The notes: a model not told the origin generated them from the sequence alone. Positions 6,969 through 15,523 are shown, counted from the first letter of the stretch. The stretch: 18,030 nt of DNA from an uncultured Peptococcaceae bacterium (GCA_900553245.1 USCP01000016.1:1-18030), one strand, 5' to 3'. A program made the numbers and translations.

Positions 6969-7826
6969 TTAGAAACGTTTTTTCTTACTCTTCATAGAGA
7001 AATCATACCACAATGGGGATGCTACAAAGATGGAAGAATAGGTCCCAGATACAATCCCGACAATAATGGCAAGTACAAACAACTTGGTTGTTGCACCACC
7101 AAAGAAGAATACTGCCAAAAGTGGAATCAAGGTACTGATGGAAGTGAACATGGAACGCTTCATTGTTGCCATAATCCCTTCATTGACGGTATCGGCAAGG
7201 TTTTCACGTTTAACGGAACCAATACGTTCACGAATACGGTCAAACACCACCAAGGTGTCGTTAATAGAATACCCGAAAATAGTCAAAATCGCCGCAATGA
7301 AATTGGAATTAACCTCCAATTGGAAAATAGAGAAGATGGACAAGGTCACCAAAATATCATGGAACAATGCGATATTCCCCGCAAGCGCAAAGCGCCATTC
7401 AAAGCGGAAAGAAATGTACGCAATCATCAACACCAATGAAACAATTAACGCCAAAATCCCAGTTCTCAAAATTTCTTGACCAATAGATGGCCCTACCGCA
7501 TTGGCTTGAAGCACATCCATTTTGCCGGTCAATGCACTTAAATCCTCAGTAAATTTATCTTGAGCGGTTTGATCCATATAGTCTGCCTTGATTTGGAATA
7601 CGCCGTCATTCAATTCCTGAATTTGCGCATTATCTTGACCAATTTCCTTCAAGTCGTCACGAAGGTCAGCAATGTCGACAGACTTCTCAAATTTCACCTG
7701 CATCACAGTACCACCGGTAAAGTCAATCCCAAAGTTTAACCCTTGGAAGCACATGGAAACAATGCCGGCAATAATCACTAAGCAAGAAAGGATATAGGCG
7801 AATTTTCTTTTCCCAATAAAATCCAT
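6969..7826 (-). CDS. secF: Protein translocase subunit SecF
   Basis: A 285-residue inner-membrane protein of the RND-like SecDF family. With SecD it uses the proton motive force to help pull preproteins through SecYEG. Hallmarks: N-terminal membrane helix, NFGIDFTGGT (residues 31-40) at the start of the periplasmic domain, then five membrane helices carrying FRFEWRFAL (140-148), LFHDILVTL (154-162) and FGYSINDTLVVFDRIRER (184-201), the last containing the conserved polar residues of helix 4. The basic tail KSKKKRF is cytoplasmic. The start has GGAGGG within the last codons of secD, whose stop lies 1 nt upstream, so the two genes are tightly coupled. The length is normal. Confidence 0.97.
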   Translation of the reverse strand: MDFIGKRKFAYILSCLVIIAGIVSMCFQGLNFGIDFTGGTVMQVKFEKSVDIADLRDDLKEIGQDNAQIQELNDGVFQIKADYMDQTAQDKFTEDLSALTGKMDVLQANAVGPSIGQEILRTGILALIVSLVLMIAYISFRFEWRFALAGNIALFHDILVTLSIFSIFQLEVNSNFIAAILTIFGYSINDTLVVFDRIRERIGSVKRENLADTVNEGIMATMKRSMFTSISTLIPLLAVFFFGGATTKLFVLAIIVGIVSGTYSSIFVASPLWYDFSMKSKKKRF

Positions 7827-7827
7827 G

Positions 7828-9075
7828 TTAATCCCTCCTTACACCATAAAACGCTGGAGATTTAATCACGCCACCCATTACAAGGTTCTTAAGAATGAAC
7901 TTTGTAAAGGTAATTGCAGTGAACAAACTCAAAACGATACCGATTGCTAAGGTAATAGCAAAACCTCGAATAGCACCGGTCCCAAGAACCATCAATACAA
8001 AAGTCGCAATCAATGTGGTGACATTCGCGTCAAGAATAGTGGTAAACGCCTTCTTAAAGCCGCTGTCAGTCGCTACACGTACCGTCTTACCGGAACGCAA
8101 CTCTTCTTTGATACGTTCGTAAATAAGAATGTTCGCATCGACTGCCATCCCAATAGACAAGAGGAACGCCGCAATAACCTGCAAAGTGATGGTAGAACGA
8201 ATCACAATCAACGCCCCAGCCAAAAGCAATGCATAAAGCACCAAAGACATTACAGCAATAGCCCCTGGTCCTCTGTAAATCACTAAAAGGAACAATGCCA
8301 ATGCAATACAACCGATGATAGCTGCATTCAAGCTCTTCGCAATAGCATCCGGACCAAGTTGAGCACCAACGGTATTTTGTTCAACGATTTCTAAATCAAT
8401 AGGCAATGCCCCGGAATTCAACTGAACAGCAAGGTTCGATGCATCCTGCATAGTTGCAAAGCCACCGGAAATTTGAGCATGACCATCGGTGATCGCAGTT
8501 TTAATGCCCGGTACAGAAATTGGCTGACCGTCTAATACAATGGCAATGCTACGTTTTTGATCACCTTCACTATATTTGCTTACCAAATCTGAGGTGGCTT
8601 CACCAAATGCTTTTGCCCCTTCTTCATCAAAAGCAAGGCTTACATAATACTGATCATTGGCTGTCGTTGCCTGATCGTTTTTACCTGGTTGAGCATCCTT
8701 TAAATGAGACCCATCAACAACCACTTCGCCGGTATCCATACGAATAAATTCCATTTTTGCAGTGGTACCGATAATACGTACCGCTTCCTCCGGATCCTCT
8801 ACCCCTGGAAGTTCTACTGCAATACGATTAGACCCTTCCAATCGCACATCTGGTTCAGAAACCCCAAGACCATTGATACGATTGTTGATAATGGATATTG
8901 CACCCATCATATCTTCGTCACTTGTACCTTCAGGCGCTTCTAAACGAATCAATACACCGCCCTGTAAATCGAGCCCTAGATTGGCATGACTCTGATACAC
9001 AGGAACGAGCGCAAATGCAGCCACGATAATCGCCAAAAAAGTAGCGACCACCACTGCAACTCTGCTTCGTTGCAT
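7828..9075 (-). CDS. secD: Protein translocase subunit SecD
   Basis: A 415-residue inner-membrane partner of SecF. It has an N-terminal helix (about 5-25), LGLDLQGGVLIRLEA (33-47), a periplasmic part with the PGVEDPEEA and IVLDGQPISVPGI segments, and a C-terminal RND block of five helices (about 250-396) with GMAVDANILIYERIKEE (309-325) and GTGAIRGFAIT (365-375). It is shorter than the roughly 615-residue enterobacterial SecD, as is usual outside Proteobacteria. At residue 299 a Gln stands where the family normally has Pro (TLQVIAAF rather than a TLPxIA-type loop). The start has GGAGGG 8 nt upstream. Despite the functional link to yajC, a terminator and a fresh promoter lie between the two genes. 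Confidence 0.97.
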   Translation of the reverse strand: MQRSRVAVVVATFLAIIVAAFALVPVYQSHANLGLDLQGGVLIRLEAPEGTSDEDMMGAISIINNRINGLGVSEPDVRLEGSNRIAVELPGVEDPEEAVRIIGTTAKMEFIRMDTGEVVVDGSHLKDAQPGKNDQATTANDQYYVSLAFDEEGAKAFGEATSDLVSKYSEGDQKRSIAIVLDGQPISVPGIKTAITDGHAQISGGFATMQDASNLAVQLNSGALPIDLEIVEQNTVGAQLGPDAIAKSLNAAIIGCIALALFLLVIYRGPGAIAVMSLVLYALLLAGALIVIRSTITLQVIAAFLLSIGMAVDANILIYERIKEELRSGKTVRVATDSGFKKAFTTILDANVTTLIATFVLMVLGTGAIRGFAITLAIGIVLSLFTAITFTKFILKNLVMGGVIKSPAFYGVRRD

Positions 9076-9122
9076 GACAAATTCCCTCCTATGAAATATA
9101 TTTTGTCTGAAACACGATTATT

Positions 9123-9151
9123 ATTATAAATCAGACGCACAAATAATAACA
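9123..9151 (-). promoter_or_regulatory. Probable promoter of secDF
   Basis: On the minus strand a perfect TATAAT (9123-9128) has a weak -35-like TGTTAT (9146-9151) 17 bp upstream. It lies directly after the yajC terminator and about 48 bp before the secD start. The position argues for a promoter, but the poor -35 keeps confidence moderate. Confidence 0.45.
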
Positions 9152-9153
9152 GC

Positions 9154-9187
9154 AAAAAATGAGTCGCGCACTGCGCGACTCATTTTT
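9154..9187 (-). terminator. Terminator after yajC
   Basis: AAAAATGAGTCGCG and its complement CGCGACTCATTTTT enclose a 5-nt loop, giving a 14-bp stem including the A/T flanks. On the minus strand the last arm ends in a T run. The hairpin is about 43 nt past the yajC stop codon. It is nearly symmetrical and might work on both strands. It separates yajC transcription from secDF. Confidence 0.88.
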
Positions 9188-9230
9188 AAGAAAAATTAAT
9201 CGTTGTTCAGCACTTTGTTTTTACAGGATC

Positions 9231-9584
9231 TTATTTTTCTTCGTCATCAGATGTTTCTTCTTCTGCTGCTTCAGCAATAGCTTCGTGAGCAGGTTCATCA
9301 TCATCCTTTAATACAGAAGCTACATATTGTCTGGACATTTCAACAACCAAGCCGTCTGCAATTTCTACATAAATGTAGTTATCATTCATTTGACGAATGT
9401 AACCGGTGATCCCGCCAACGCTCAAAATACGATCGTTGTACTTTAAGTTGCGGAGCATTTCATTACGAGCATTTTGTTGTTTTTTCTGAGGACGAATCAT
9501 CAAGAAATACAACAACGCAAAAAGCGCTACAACGTAAATAATCATGAAACCGGCATTTCCGGCACCAAGAATCAATTGGTTCAC
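9231..9584 (-). CDS. yajC: Preprotein translocase subunit YajC
   Basis: A 117-residue single-pass membrane protein that associates with SecDF at the Sec translocon. A short N-terminus leads into one hydrophobic helix (FMIIYVVALFALLYFLMI, about residues 13-30), followed by the family signature RPQKKQQ, a small beta-rich cytoplasmic domain (LKYNDRILSVGGITGYIRQ) and a strongly acidic tail. The start is GTG at 9584: AAGGAGGG lies exactly 7 nt upstream, whereas the upstream TTG at 9605 would place that site inside the gene. The gene follows tgt after a 141-nt gap, and its own terminator precedes secD. A TATAAT-like box at 9665-9670 could be a promoter, but no good -35 accompanies it, so readthrough from tgt is equally possible. 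Confidence 0.95.
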   Translation of the reverse strand: MNQLILGAGNAGFMIIYVVALFALLYFLMIRPQKKQQNARNEMLRNLKYNDRILSVGGITGYIRQMNDNYIYVEIADGLVVEMSRQYVASVLKDDDEPAHEAIAEAAEEETSDDEEK

Positions 9585-9591
9585 ACTACTT

Positions 9592-9599
9592 CCCTCCTT
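9592..9599 (-). promoter_or_regulatory. Ribosome-binding site fixing the GTG start of yajC
   Basis: AAGGAGGG on the minus strand, 7 nt before GTG (9582-9584). It decides the start codon, since no ATG is available nearby and the protein otherwise would begin at a TTG upstream of this site. Confidence 0.85.
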
Positions 9600-9725
9600 A
9601 CACAATTAGAATATTACTATAATACTACATTTTAAGAGGAATGTGTAGCAATCATTACTATTTCATTATATTGAAAAAGTAACAGCACCTCTCGCAAAAA
9701 AGATTTTCTCTCAATATTTTGCGCC

Positions 9726-10838
9726 TTACATTTTATAAGAGTCAAAGAATTCATCGCGGAAATCAACATAACGGTCTTCGCGTAAGGATGCACGCAAGTC
9801 TTCCATCAATTGATTGAGGAAATGAATATTATGAATTGAAATCAAGCGATAGGCCAACATTTCATTGGCTTTAAAGAGATGGCGAATATAGGCCTTTGTA
9901 AAGTGACGACACGCATAACATTGGCACCCTTCTTCAAGTGGCGTGGTGTCCTTCATATATTGTTGGTTCTTGATGGAAAGTCTTCCTTGTCTTGTCCAGA
10001 ACGCACCATGACGCGCAATACGAGTGGCTTGTACGCAGTCAAACATATCTACCCCATACCCCACTGCTTGCACCAGATTATCCGGATTACCCACACCCAT
10101 TAAATAATGCGGTTTATGCTGTGGCATGTAGGACACGGTCTCATCTAACAGCTTGTACATCATATCGTTGGACTCCCCTACACTCAAACCGCCAATCCCA
10201 TAGCCCGGCAAATCGAACTGAGTGATTTCCTTAATACTTTGCAGACGCAAATCGGTATACATCCCACCTTGCACAATCCCGAACAATGCCTGACGCTCCG
10301 GATTTTCATGCGCCTTGATGCATCGTTCCAGCCATCTGGTAGTACGTTCCAAAGAATTTTTAGTATAGGTACGGTCGGCAGTGTGCGGAATACATTCGTC
10401 AAATGCCATAATAATATCTGCACCCAATGCGTTTTCGATGCCCATAACAGATTCCGGCGTAAACATATGCTTAGACCCGTCCAAATGGGAACGGAACATG
10501 ACCCCTTCTTCTGTAATCTTGCGCAAATCACCCAAGCTAAAAACTTGATAGCCACCGCTATCTGTGAGAATCGGCTTGTCCCAGTTCATAAACTGATGTA
10601 AACCACCAAGTTCTTTTACCAATTCATGGCCCGGTCTTAAATAAAGATGATAGGTATTGGACAAAATAATTTGAGATTTTGCCTCTTTTAATTCATCTGG
10701 AGTCAAGGTTTTTACAGTTGCTTGGGTTCCCACCGGCATGAAGGTTGGCGTTTGGATGTCGCCATGAGGGGTTTGTAAACGCCCCAAGCGGGCACCGGTA
10801 TGGCTACATGTTTTTTCTATTGTAAATTCAAAACTCAT
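9726..10838 (-). CDS. tgt: Queuine tRNA-ribosyltransferase (tRNA-guanine transglycosylase)
   Basis: A 370-residue bacterial TGT that exchanges guanine 34 of GUN-anticodon tRNAs for preQ1, an early step in queuosine formation. Visible residues: D93 in LTDSGGYQVFSL (general base region), FGIVQGG (186-192), GGLSVGES (216-223) for base recognition, nucleophile D267 in MFDCVQATRIARHG, and the zinc site C305-x-C307-x2-C310 with H336. The length matches the family. The start codon overlaps the queA stop by 4 nt (ATGA), with AGGAGAG upstream. The pairing with queA, the next enzyme in the pathway, supports the function. Confidence 0.98.
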   Translation of the reverse strand: MSFEFTIEKTCSHTGARLGRLQTPHGDIQTPTFMPVGTQATVKTLTPDELKEAKSQIILSNTYHLYLRPGHELVKELGGLHQFMNWDKPILTDSGGYQVFSLGDLRKITEEGVMFRSHLDGSKHMFTPESVMGIENALGADIIMAFDECIPHTADRTYTKNSLERTTRWLERCIKAHENPERQALFGIVQGGMYTDLRLQSIKEITQFDLPGYGIGGLSVGESNDMMYKLLDETVSYMPQHKPHYLMGVGNPDNLVQAVGYGVDMFDCVQATRIARHGAFWTRQGRLSIKNQQYMKDTTPLEEGCQCYACRHFTKAYIRHLFKANEMLAYRLISIHNIHFLNQLMEDLRASLREDRYVDFRDEFFDSYKM

Positions 10839-11875
10839 TTTTTCTCTCCTGGATTAATAAACATTGCATCACCGAAGGAAAAGAAACGATATTCTTCCTT
10901 CACCGCTTCATGATACGCATTCAAAATATATTCACGCTTAGATAGTGCACTCACCAACATCATCAGGGTAGATTTTGGCAAATGGAAATTGGTAATAAGT
11001 CCATCAATAATTTGCCACTCATAGCCTGGAAAAATGAAAATATTAGTCCAACCGTTTCCAGCAACTAATCGCCCGTCCTTTGCGGCGCTTTCCATTGCTC
11101 GTGTCGAGGTCGTCCCCACCGAGATAATCCGACGGCCTTCATCCTTTGCCTGATTGATGCGTGCAGCGGTGTCCTCACTGATGTCATAAAACTCTGTGTG
11201 CATTTCATGGTCTTCGATGTTTTCTTCATCTACCGGTTTAAATGTTCCTAAGCCCACATGAAGCAACACCTCTTCAATTTGCACACCCTTTGCTCGTAAT
11301 TGATCCATCAATTCTTCGGTAAAATGCAAACCCGCTGTTGGCGCAGCGGCAGAACCTTCAACCTTCGCATACACTGTTTGATACCGATTTTTATCTTCGA
11401 GCTGTTCGTGAATATACGGTGGCAACGGCATCATGCCGAGCTGGTCCAAGATTTCTTCAAAAATCCCGTCAAAATAAAAGGTCACCTTACGCCCTGCACT
11501 AGTGTTTTCAATCACTTCGCCACGCAACAAACCTTCACCGAAATTGATCATCGTACCAACTTTTGCACGTTTACCTGGGCGCACCAGTACTTCCCATGTA
11601 TTTGGCAAGTCTTCATCGCGCTTCAATAGCAAGACTTCAATTTTTGCAGACCCGCCTTCTTTAACACCAAAAATACGTGCCGGAAGCACCTTGGTTTTAT
11701 TTACAACCAAGACATCGCCCTCATGAAGGTAGTCTACAATATCTTTAAAAATGCGGTGCTCCACCTCACCGGTGTATTTATCCATCACCAACAAACGAGA
11801 ATGGTCACGCTTTTCTGCCGGATGCTGAGCAATCAGTCGTTCCGGTAATTCATAATCAAAATCGCTGGTCTTCAT
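10835..11875 (-). CDS. queA: S-adenosylmethionine:tRNA ribosyltransferase-isomerase QueA
   Basis: A 346-residue enzyme that transfers and isomerises the ribosyl group of S-adenosylmethionine onto preQ1-tRNA to make epoxyqueuosine. It shows the family N-terminus SDFDYELPERLIAQHPAEKRDHSRLLV, then TKVLPARIFG, APTAGLHFTEEL (about 217-228), HVGLGTFKPV, the GTTSTRAMESAA stretch, and the C-terminal TNFHLPKSTLMMLVSA. The N-terminal match fixes the start, although the best Shine-Dalgarno-like GAGGG is 12 nt away, an unusually long spacing that may lower translation. It lies 21 nt after ruvB and overlaps tgt by 4 nt. Confidence 0.98.
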   Translation of the reverse strand: MKTSDFDYELPERLIAQHPAEKRDHSRLLVMDKYTGEVEHRIFKDIVDYLHEGDVLVVNKTKVLPARIFGVKEGGSAKIEVLLLKRDEDLPNTWEVLVRPGKRAKVGTMINFGEGLLRGEVIENTSAGRKVTFYFDGIFEEILDQLGMMPLPPYIHEQLEDKNRYQTVYAKVEGSAAAPTAGLHFTEELMDQLRAKGVQIEEVLLHVGLGTFKPVDEENIEDHEMHTEFYDISEDTAARINQAKDEGRRIISVGTTSTRAMESAAKDGRLVAGNGWTNIFIFPGYEWQIIDGLITNFHLPKSTLMMLVSALSKREYILNAYHEAVKEEYRFFSFGDAMFINPGEKK

Positions 11876-11896
11876 TTAATTAAATATCCCTCAATT

Positions 11897-12931
11897 CTAG
11901 TCAATCTCAGTCATCGCGTCATTATTTTCAAGTTGTGGCATACGCATATCAAAATGACGATACGCTTTTTCCGTAGCCACACGACCACGCGGTGTACGCG
12001 CCAAAAACCCTTCTTGCAATAAGAACGGCTCGCAAACATCTTCAAGTGTCACGCGCTCTTCGCCAATGCTAGCAGCCAAGGTATCTAATCCAACCGGACC
12101 ACCTTTGTACTGTTCAATAATAGTTAGCAATAATGCACGGTCTAATTGATCCAAGCCGGCTTTATCGACCTCTAAACGGTCAAGGGCATAACGACTAATG
12201 GATTCATCAATCTGCCCTTGACCTTCAACTTGGGCGAAATCTCGCACACGATTCAAAAGACGATTCGCGATACGCGGCGTACCACGAGAGCGGCTGGCAA
12301 TCAGTCTGGCGCCGTCTTCTTCAATCGGCACATGCATATAGGCAGCATTGACTTCAATAATACGCTTCAATTCATCAATACCATAAAATTGTAAACGCTC
12401 AATAATCCCAAAACGGTCTCGCAACGGAGAGGATAAACTGCCTGCTCTAGTGGTTGCGCCAATTAAAGTAAATGGCGGCAAATCCATTCGCAAGCTACGG
12501 GCACTCGGCCCTTTACCAATAATAATATCGAGTACATAATCTTCCATTGCGGAATAAAGCACTTCTTCGACATGACGATTCAACCGATGAATTTCATCGA
12601 TAAACAATAAATCATGAGGTTGCAAATTGGTTAAAAGTGCCACCAAGTCCCCCGGACGGTCGATGCTCGGCCCCGAGGTAATGTGAATGCTCACCTCAAG
12701 CTCATTGGCGATAATCTGAGCCAATGTTGTTTTACCCAGTCCGGGTGGACCATAAAACAAACAATGATCCAAGGCCTCACCACGTACCCGTGCCGCTTCC
12801 ACATAGACCTTTAGTTTATTTTTTACCTGTTCTTGTCCAATGTAATCGCTAAAACGTTTCGGACGCAATGCACGTTGTGCCGTAACATCCTCCATAATTT
12901 CATTGGAAGACACTATTCTCTCTTCAAGCAT
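11897..12931 (-). CDS. ruvB: Holliday junction branch migration helicase RuvB
   Basis: A 344-residue AAA+ ATPase that forms hexameric motors on RuvA-bound Holliday junctions and drives branch migration. Visible: ALRPKRFSDYIGQEQV (N-terminal), Walker A GPPGLGKTT (61-69), Walker B LLFIDEIH (108-115), sensor 1 GATTR (158-162), arginine finger in RDRFG (171-175), sensor 2 in GTPRIANRLL, and the C-terminal winged helix ending with TPRGRVATEKAYRHF. Its ribosome-binding site AGGAGT lies within the last two codons and stop of ruvA, 3 nt before it, so translation is probably coupled. Confidence 0.98.
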   Translation of the reverse strand: MLEERIVSSNEIMEDVTAQRALRPKRFSDYIGQEQVKNKLKVYVEAARVRGEALDHCLFYGPPGLGKTTLAQIIANELEVSIHITSGPSIDRPGDLVALLTNLQPHDLLFIDEIHRLNRHVEEVLYSAMEDYVLDIIIGKGPSARSLRMDLPPFTLIGATTRAGSLSSPLRDRFGIIERLQFYGIDELKRIIEVNAAYMHVPIEEDGARLIASRSRGTPRIANRLLNRVRDFAQVEGQGQIDESISRYALDRLEVDKAGLDQLDRALLLTIIEQYKGGPVGLDTLAASIGEERVTLEDVCEPFLLQEGFLARTPRGRVATEKAYRHFDMRMPQLENNDAMTEID

Positions 12932-12934
12932 AGA

Positions 12935-13549
12935 TTAACTCCTTGATAGATACTGCAACGCTTTCTTTAATGCCACATTCATATCGCTTTCTTCTAAAAC
13001 GTCCGTTTCCTCCACCATATTTTTTATTTCACTGGAGTGATACCCAAGTGCCACCAGCGCATCGGTTAAATCTTTTTCAATGGCACTTTCTTTTTTCTTC
13101 GCTGTTCCCAGCTTTTGTACAGGACTGTTCGAAAGCAAATGCGGGAATTGCTTTTCAACTTTTTCCTTCAATTCTAAAATCAACCGCGCAGATGTTTTCT
13201 TGCCAATCCCCGGTAACGAGGATAGCATTTTTTCATCCTCATGGACAATTGCTGACACAATACTTTTGGCATCGGCAACGCCCAACATTTGCATGGCACT
13301 TTTCGGACCAACACCGGACACGCCAATCAACAAATTAAACACTTCTTTTTCCATGGTATCCGTAAAACCATATAGTCCAATATCATTTTCACGCACATGC
13401 ATATATGTGTAGATGCCGATTTCATCACCAACAGTTAGATTCATCGCCCCATTATTTGGCATCATTACATTAAAGCCAATACCACCTACCAATAAGGTAA
13501 TCATTGGACCGTCGGCATCAATGATTTTTCCATTTAAATAGCCTATCAT
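12935..13549 (-). CDS. ruvA: Holliday junction branch migration protein RuvA
   Basis: A 204-residue junction-binding protein that forms a tetramer on four-way DNA and loads RuvB. Domain I is an N-terminal OB fold (MIGYLNGKIIDADGPMITLL, with GIGFNVMMP). Domain II holds two helix-hairpin-helix motifs (LLIGVSGVGPKSAMQML and LSSLPGIGKKTSARLILELKEKV). Domain III (DALVALGYHSSEIKNMV, to the end) is the flexible RuvB-binding helix bundle, separated by a Lys/Glu-rich linker. The length is normal. GGAGG precedes the ATG, 12 nt after the ruvC stop. Confidence 0.98.
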   Translation of the reverse strand: MIGYLNGKIIDADGPMITLLVGGIGFNVMMPNNGAMNLTVGDEIGIYTYMHVRENDIGLYGFTDTMEKEVFNLLIGVSGVGPKSAMQMLGVADAKSIVSAIVHEDEKMLSSLPGIGKKTSARLILELKEKVEKQFPHLLSNSPVQKLGTAKKKESAIEKDLTDALVALGYHSSEIKNMVEETDVLEESDMNVALKKALQYLSRS

Positions 13550-13561
13550 CTATATCCTCCA

Positions 13562-14041
13562 TCATCGCAATCCCGAACGACTATGTGCATGACAAATGGC
13601 AATCGCCAGTGCATCCGCCGCATCATCTGGTTGCGGGATTTCCGGCAACTTCAAAAAATTTTGCACCATGTATTGCATCTGCTGTTTTTCGGCGCCGCCA
13701 TATCCGGAAAGGGCACGCTTAATCTGAGGCGGCGTATACTCTCCAATAGGCAAATTCGCCTGCGCCAAGCGTAACAAGAGCACCCCTCTCGCTTGACCAA
13801 CGGAAATGCCAGTTGTCACATTGCGTCCAAAGTACAATTTTTCTATAGCAACTTCGTCGGGATGATACTGTGAAATCACTTGCCCTAAGTCCTCATAAAT
13901 CATTTGCAAACGCTTCGGCATTGGCATCTCCGCCGGTGTACGAATGACACCGTAGGCAATACATGAAATTTTAAAATTAACCACACGAATAACCCCGTAG
14001 CCGGTAATGGCTGTGCCGGGGTCTAATCCCAATATAATCAT
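13562..14041 (-). CDS. ruvC: Crossover junction endodeoxyribonuclease RuvC
   Basis: A 159-residue RNase H-fold resolvase that cuts Holliday junctions symmetrically after RuvAB branch migration. All four acidic catalytic residues are visible: D7 (LGLDPGT), E67 (AIEKLYF), and D140 and D143 (PDDAADALAIAICH). FGRN after the second motif and YTPPQIKRALSGYG are also typical. GGAGG lies about 6 nt before the ATG, and the trkH stop is 22 nt upstream. The order ruvC-ruvA-ruvB is standard, but here the cluster follows potassium-uptake genes. Confidence 0.98.
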   Translation of the reverse strand: MIILGLDPGTAITGYGVIRVVNFKISCIAYGVIRTPAEMPMPKRLQMIYEDLGQVISQYHPDEVAIEKLYFGRNVTTGISVGQARGVLLLRLAQANLPIGEYTPPQIKRALSGYGGAEKQQMQYMVQNFLKLPEIPQPDDAADALAIAICHAHSRSGLR

Positions 14042-14063
14042 CCCTTACCTCCGTCAAGCACCA

Positions 14064-15512
14064 TCAATGTTTTACATTGTTTGGTACAAACAGTGCCAAA
14101 ATACTATACAACTCAAGACGTCCAATCAACATTAAGATACAATAATACCACTTAATAATCCCCGGTAAGGTTGCAAAACATTCGGTCGGCCCATAGGCAC
14201 CTAAGGATGGACCACTATTACATACGCAACTCATTGAGGTGGTCCACGCTTCTAAAATAGGCAGTCCTAAGGCAGTACCAAATAAGGTTGATACACAAAT
14301 AATAACTATAAACAAAAAAACATAAATGGCGACATTGACAATCACACGACTAGGAACCACACTGCCATTGATTTTTAAGCTGGTAATCATACGTGGATGC
14401 AAAATGTTTCTCAATTCATTTTTTGTCTGACGCAAAAGAATCATCACGCGTTCAATTTTAACCCCACCGGCAGTTGAACCGGCGCAGCCGCCCATAAACA
14501 TAATCATAAAAATCAAAATATGTAAAAAAGGTGGCCACGTATCATAGTCTACGATCATAAACGCAGTTGAAGAAAATAGTGTAATGACATTAAATAAGGA
14601 CACGCGAAATGCATCGGCTAATGAATAAAGATCTTCACGGTAGAGCACAAAGCACATAATCGCAGTAAAGAAAATCACCATTTCTACATAGAAACGCCAT
14701 TCTCCGTTGTTCAATAAAATTTTAATGTCACGCCGTCTAAAAAAGCGATAATACAACGCAAAGCTGCAGCTTGCCAGAAACATAAAAATCAGTGTCACCC
14801 ACTGCACACTTTCATGAAAGGCCAATAATCCAGCATTGCGCGTTGAATACCCACCAGTCGATACTGTGGACAACGCATGATTTACAGCATCAAACCCATC
14901 CATTCCACACGCTAAAAGACATACTGCATTTAACACCGTTAAAATTACATATATAACCCAAAGGATTTTAGCCGTATCCGTACTTCGTGGGCTGAGTTTT
15001 TCTTTTACTGGTCCCGTCACTTCTGCGTTTAAAAGCAAATTGGTACCTGCACCGACATTAGAGAGCATCGCAACAAACAATACAACAATCCCTAAACCGC
15101 CTAGCCATTGGGTCATACTTCGCCATAACAAAATACTACGAGGCAATGATTCCACCTCAGGCAACACCGTTATCCCAGTAGCAGTAAAGCCAGAAAGGGT
15201 TTCAAAAAATGCATCTGTATAAGAAGGAAAATAACCACTCATCTGCATTGGCAATGACCCAAAAAATGATGCACATAGCCACGCCAAAGTCACCAACAGA
15301 AAACCATCTCTAATACGCATCAAACTCCGATGCCTATATCCAACCAATACACAGCTCGCGCCAGATAAAAGGGTAATCGCAATTGCAATCAGATACACCT
15401 TTTGAAGATGTTCATGGTCATAAATACTCATGCCCAAGGGGACACACATTGACAGCCCTACTAAAATGATGAGTTTTCCCAAAAAACCGACAATGGTTCT
15501 ATTTACCGTCAT
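14064..15512 (-). CDS. trkH: Trk-type potassium uptake membrane protein TrkH
   Basis: A 482-residue polytopic protein of the TrkH/KtrB/HKT superfamily, forming the potassium pore of the Trk system, which is gated by TrkA. Four membrane-pore-membrane repeats are seen, with filter loops TATGIT (G113), STGGYST (G220), SSTAFMI (A317) and NSGPSLG (G434). The third loop therefore has Ala where the family normally has the filter Gly; the codon is GCG (14562-14564). Other signatures: WRSMTQWLGGLGIVVL, GGCAGSTAGGVKIERV (341-356) at the intramembrane loop, and GRLELYSILALF near the end. The start has GAGG 8 nt upstream, 11 nt after trkA. Function as a K+ or K+/Na+ path is likely, but selectivity may differ. 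Confidence 0.95.
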   Translation of the reverse strand: MTVNRTIVGFLGKLIILVGLSMCVPLGMSIYDHEHLQKVYLIAIAITLLSGASCVLVGYRHRSLMRIRDGFLLVTLAWLCASFFGSLPMQMSGYFPSYTDAFFETLSGFTATGITVLPEVESLPRSILLWRSMTQWLGGLGIVVLFVAMLSNVGAGTNLLLNAEVTGPVKEKLSPRSTDTAKILWVIYVILTVLNAVCLLACGMDGFDAVNHALSTVSTGGYSTRNAGLLAFHESVQWVTLIFMFLASCSFALYYRFFRRRDIKILLNNGEWRFYVEMVIFFTAIMCFVLYREDLYSLADAFRVSLFNVITLFSSTAFMIVDYDTWPPFLHILIFMIMFMGGCAGSTAGGVKIERVMILLRQTKNELRNILHPRMITSLKINGSVVPSRVIVNVAIYVFLFIVIICVSTLFGTALGLPILEAWTTSMSCVCNSGPSLGAYGPTECFATLPGIIKWYYCILMLIGRLELYSILALFVPNNVKH

Positions 15513-15523
15513 TCGATTCGCCT

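Noticed and set aside
9105..9136. GTCTGA / TCAGAC inverted repeat flanking the secD -10 box, as a possible operator
   Set aside because: Six-base arms with a 20-bp gap are easily found by chance in A/T-rich DNA, and no regulator gene is nearby.
9585..9605. TTG start giving yajC seven more residues
   Set aside because: The strong AAGGAGGG would then be inside the gene, while GTG at 9584 sits 7 nt after it.
9606..9725. Promoter or regulatory RNA in the tgt-yajC gap
   Set aside because: A TATAAT (9665-9670, minus strand) is present, but no -35 at acceptable spacing. A 7-bp stem near 9700-9725 has a long loop and no T tract. Neither reached the level of a feature.
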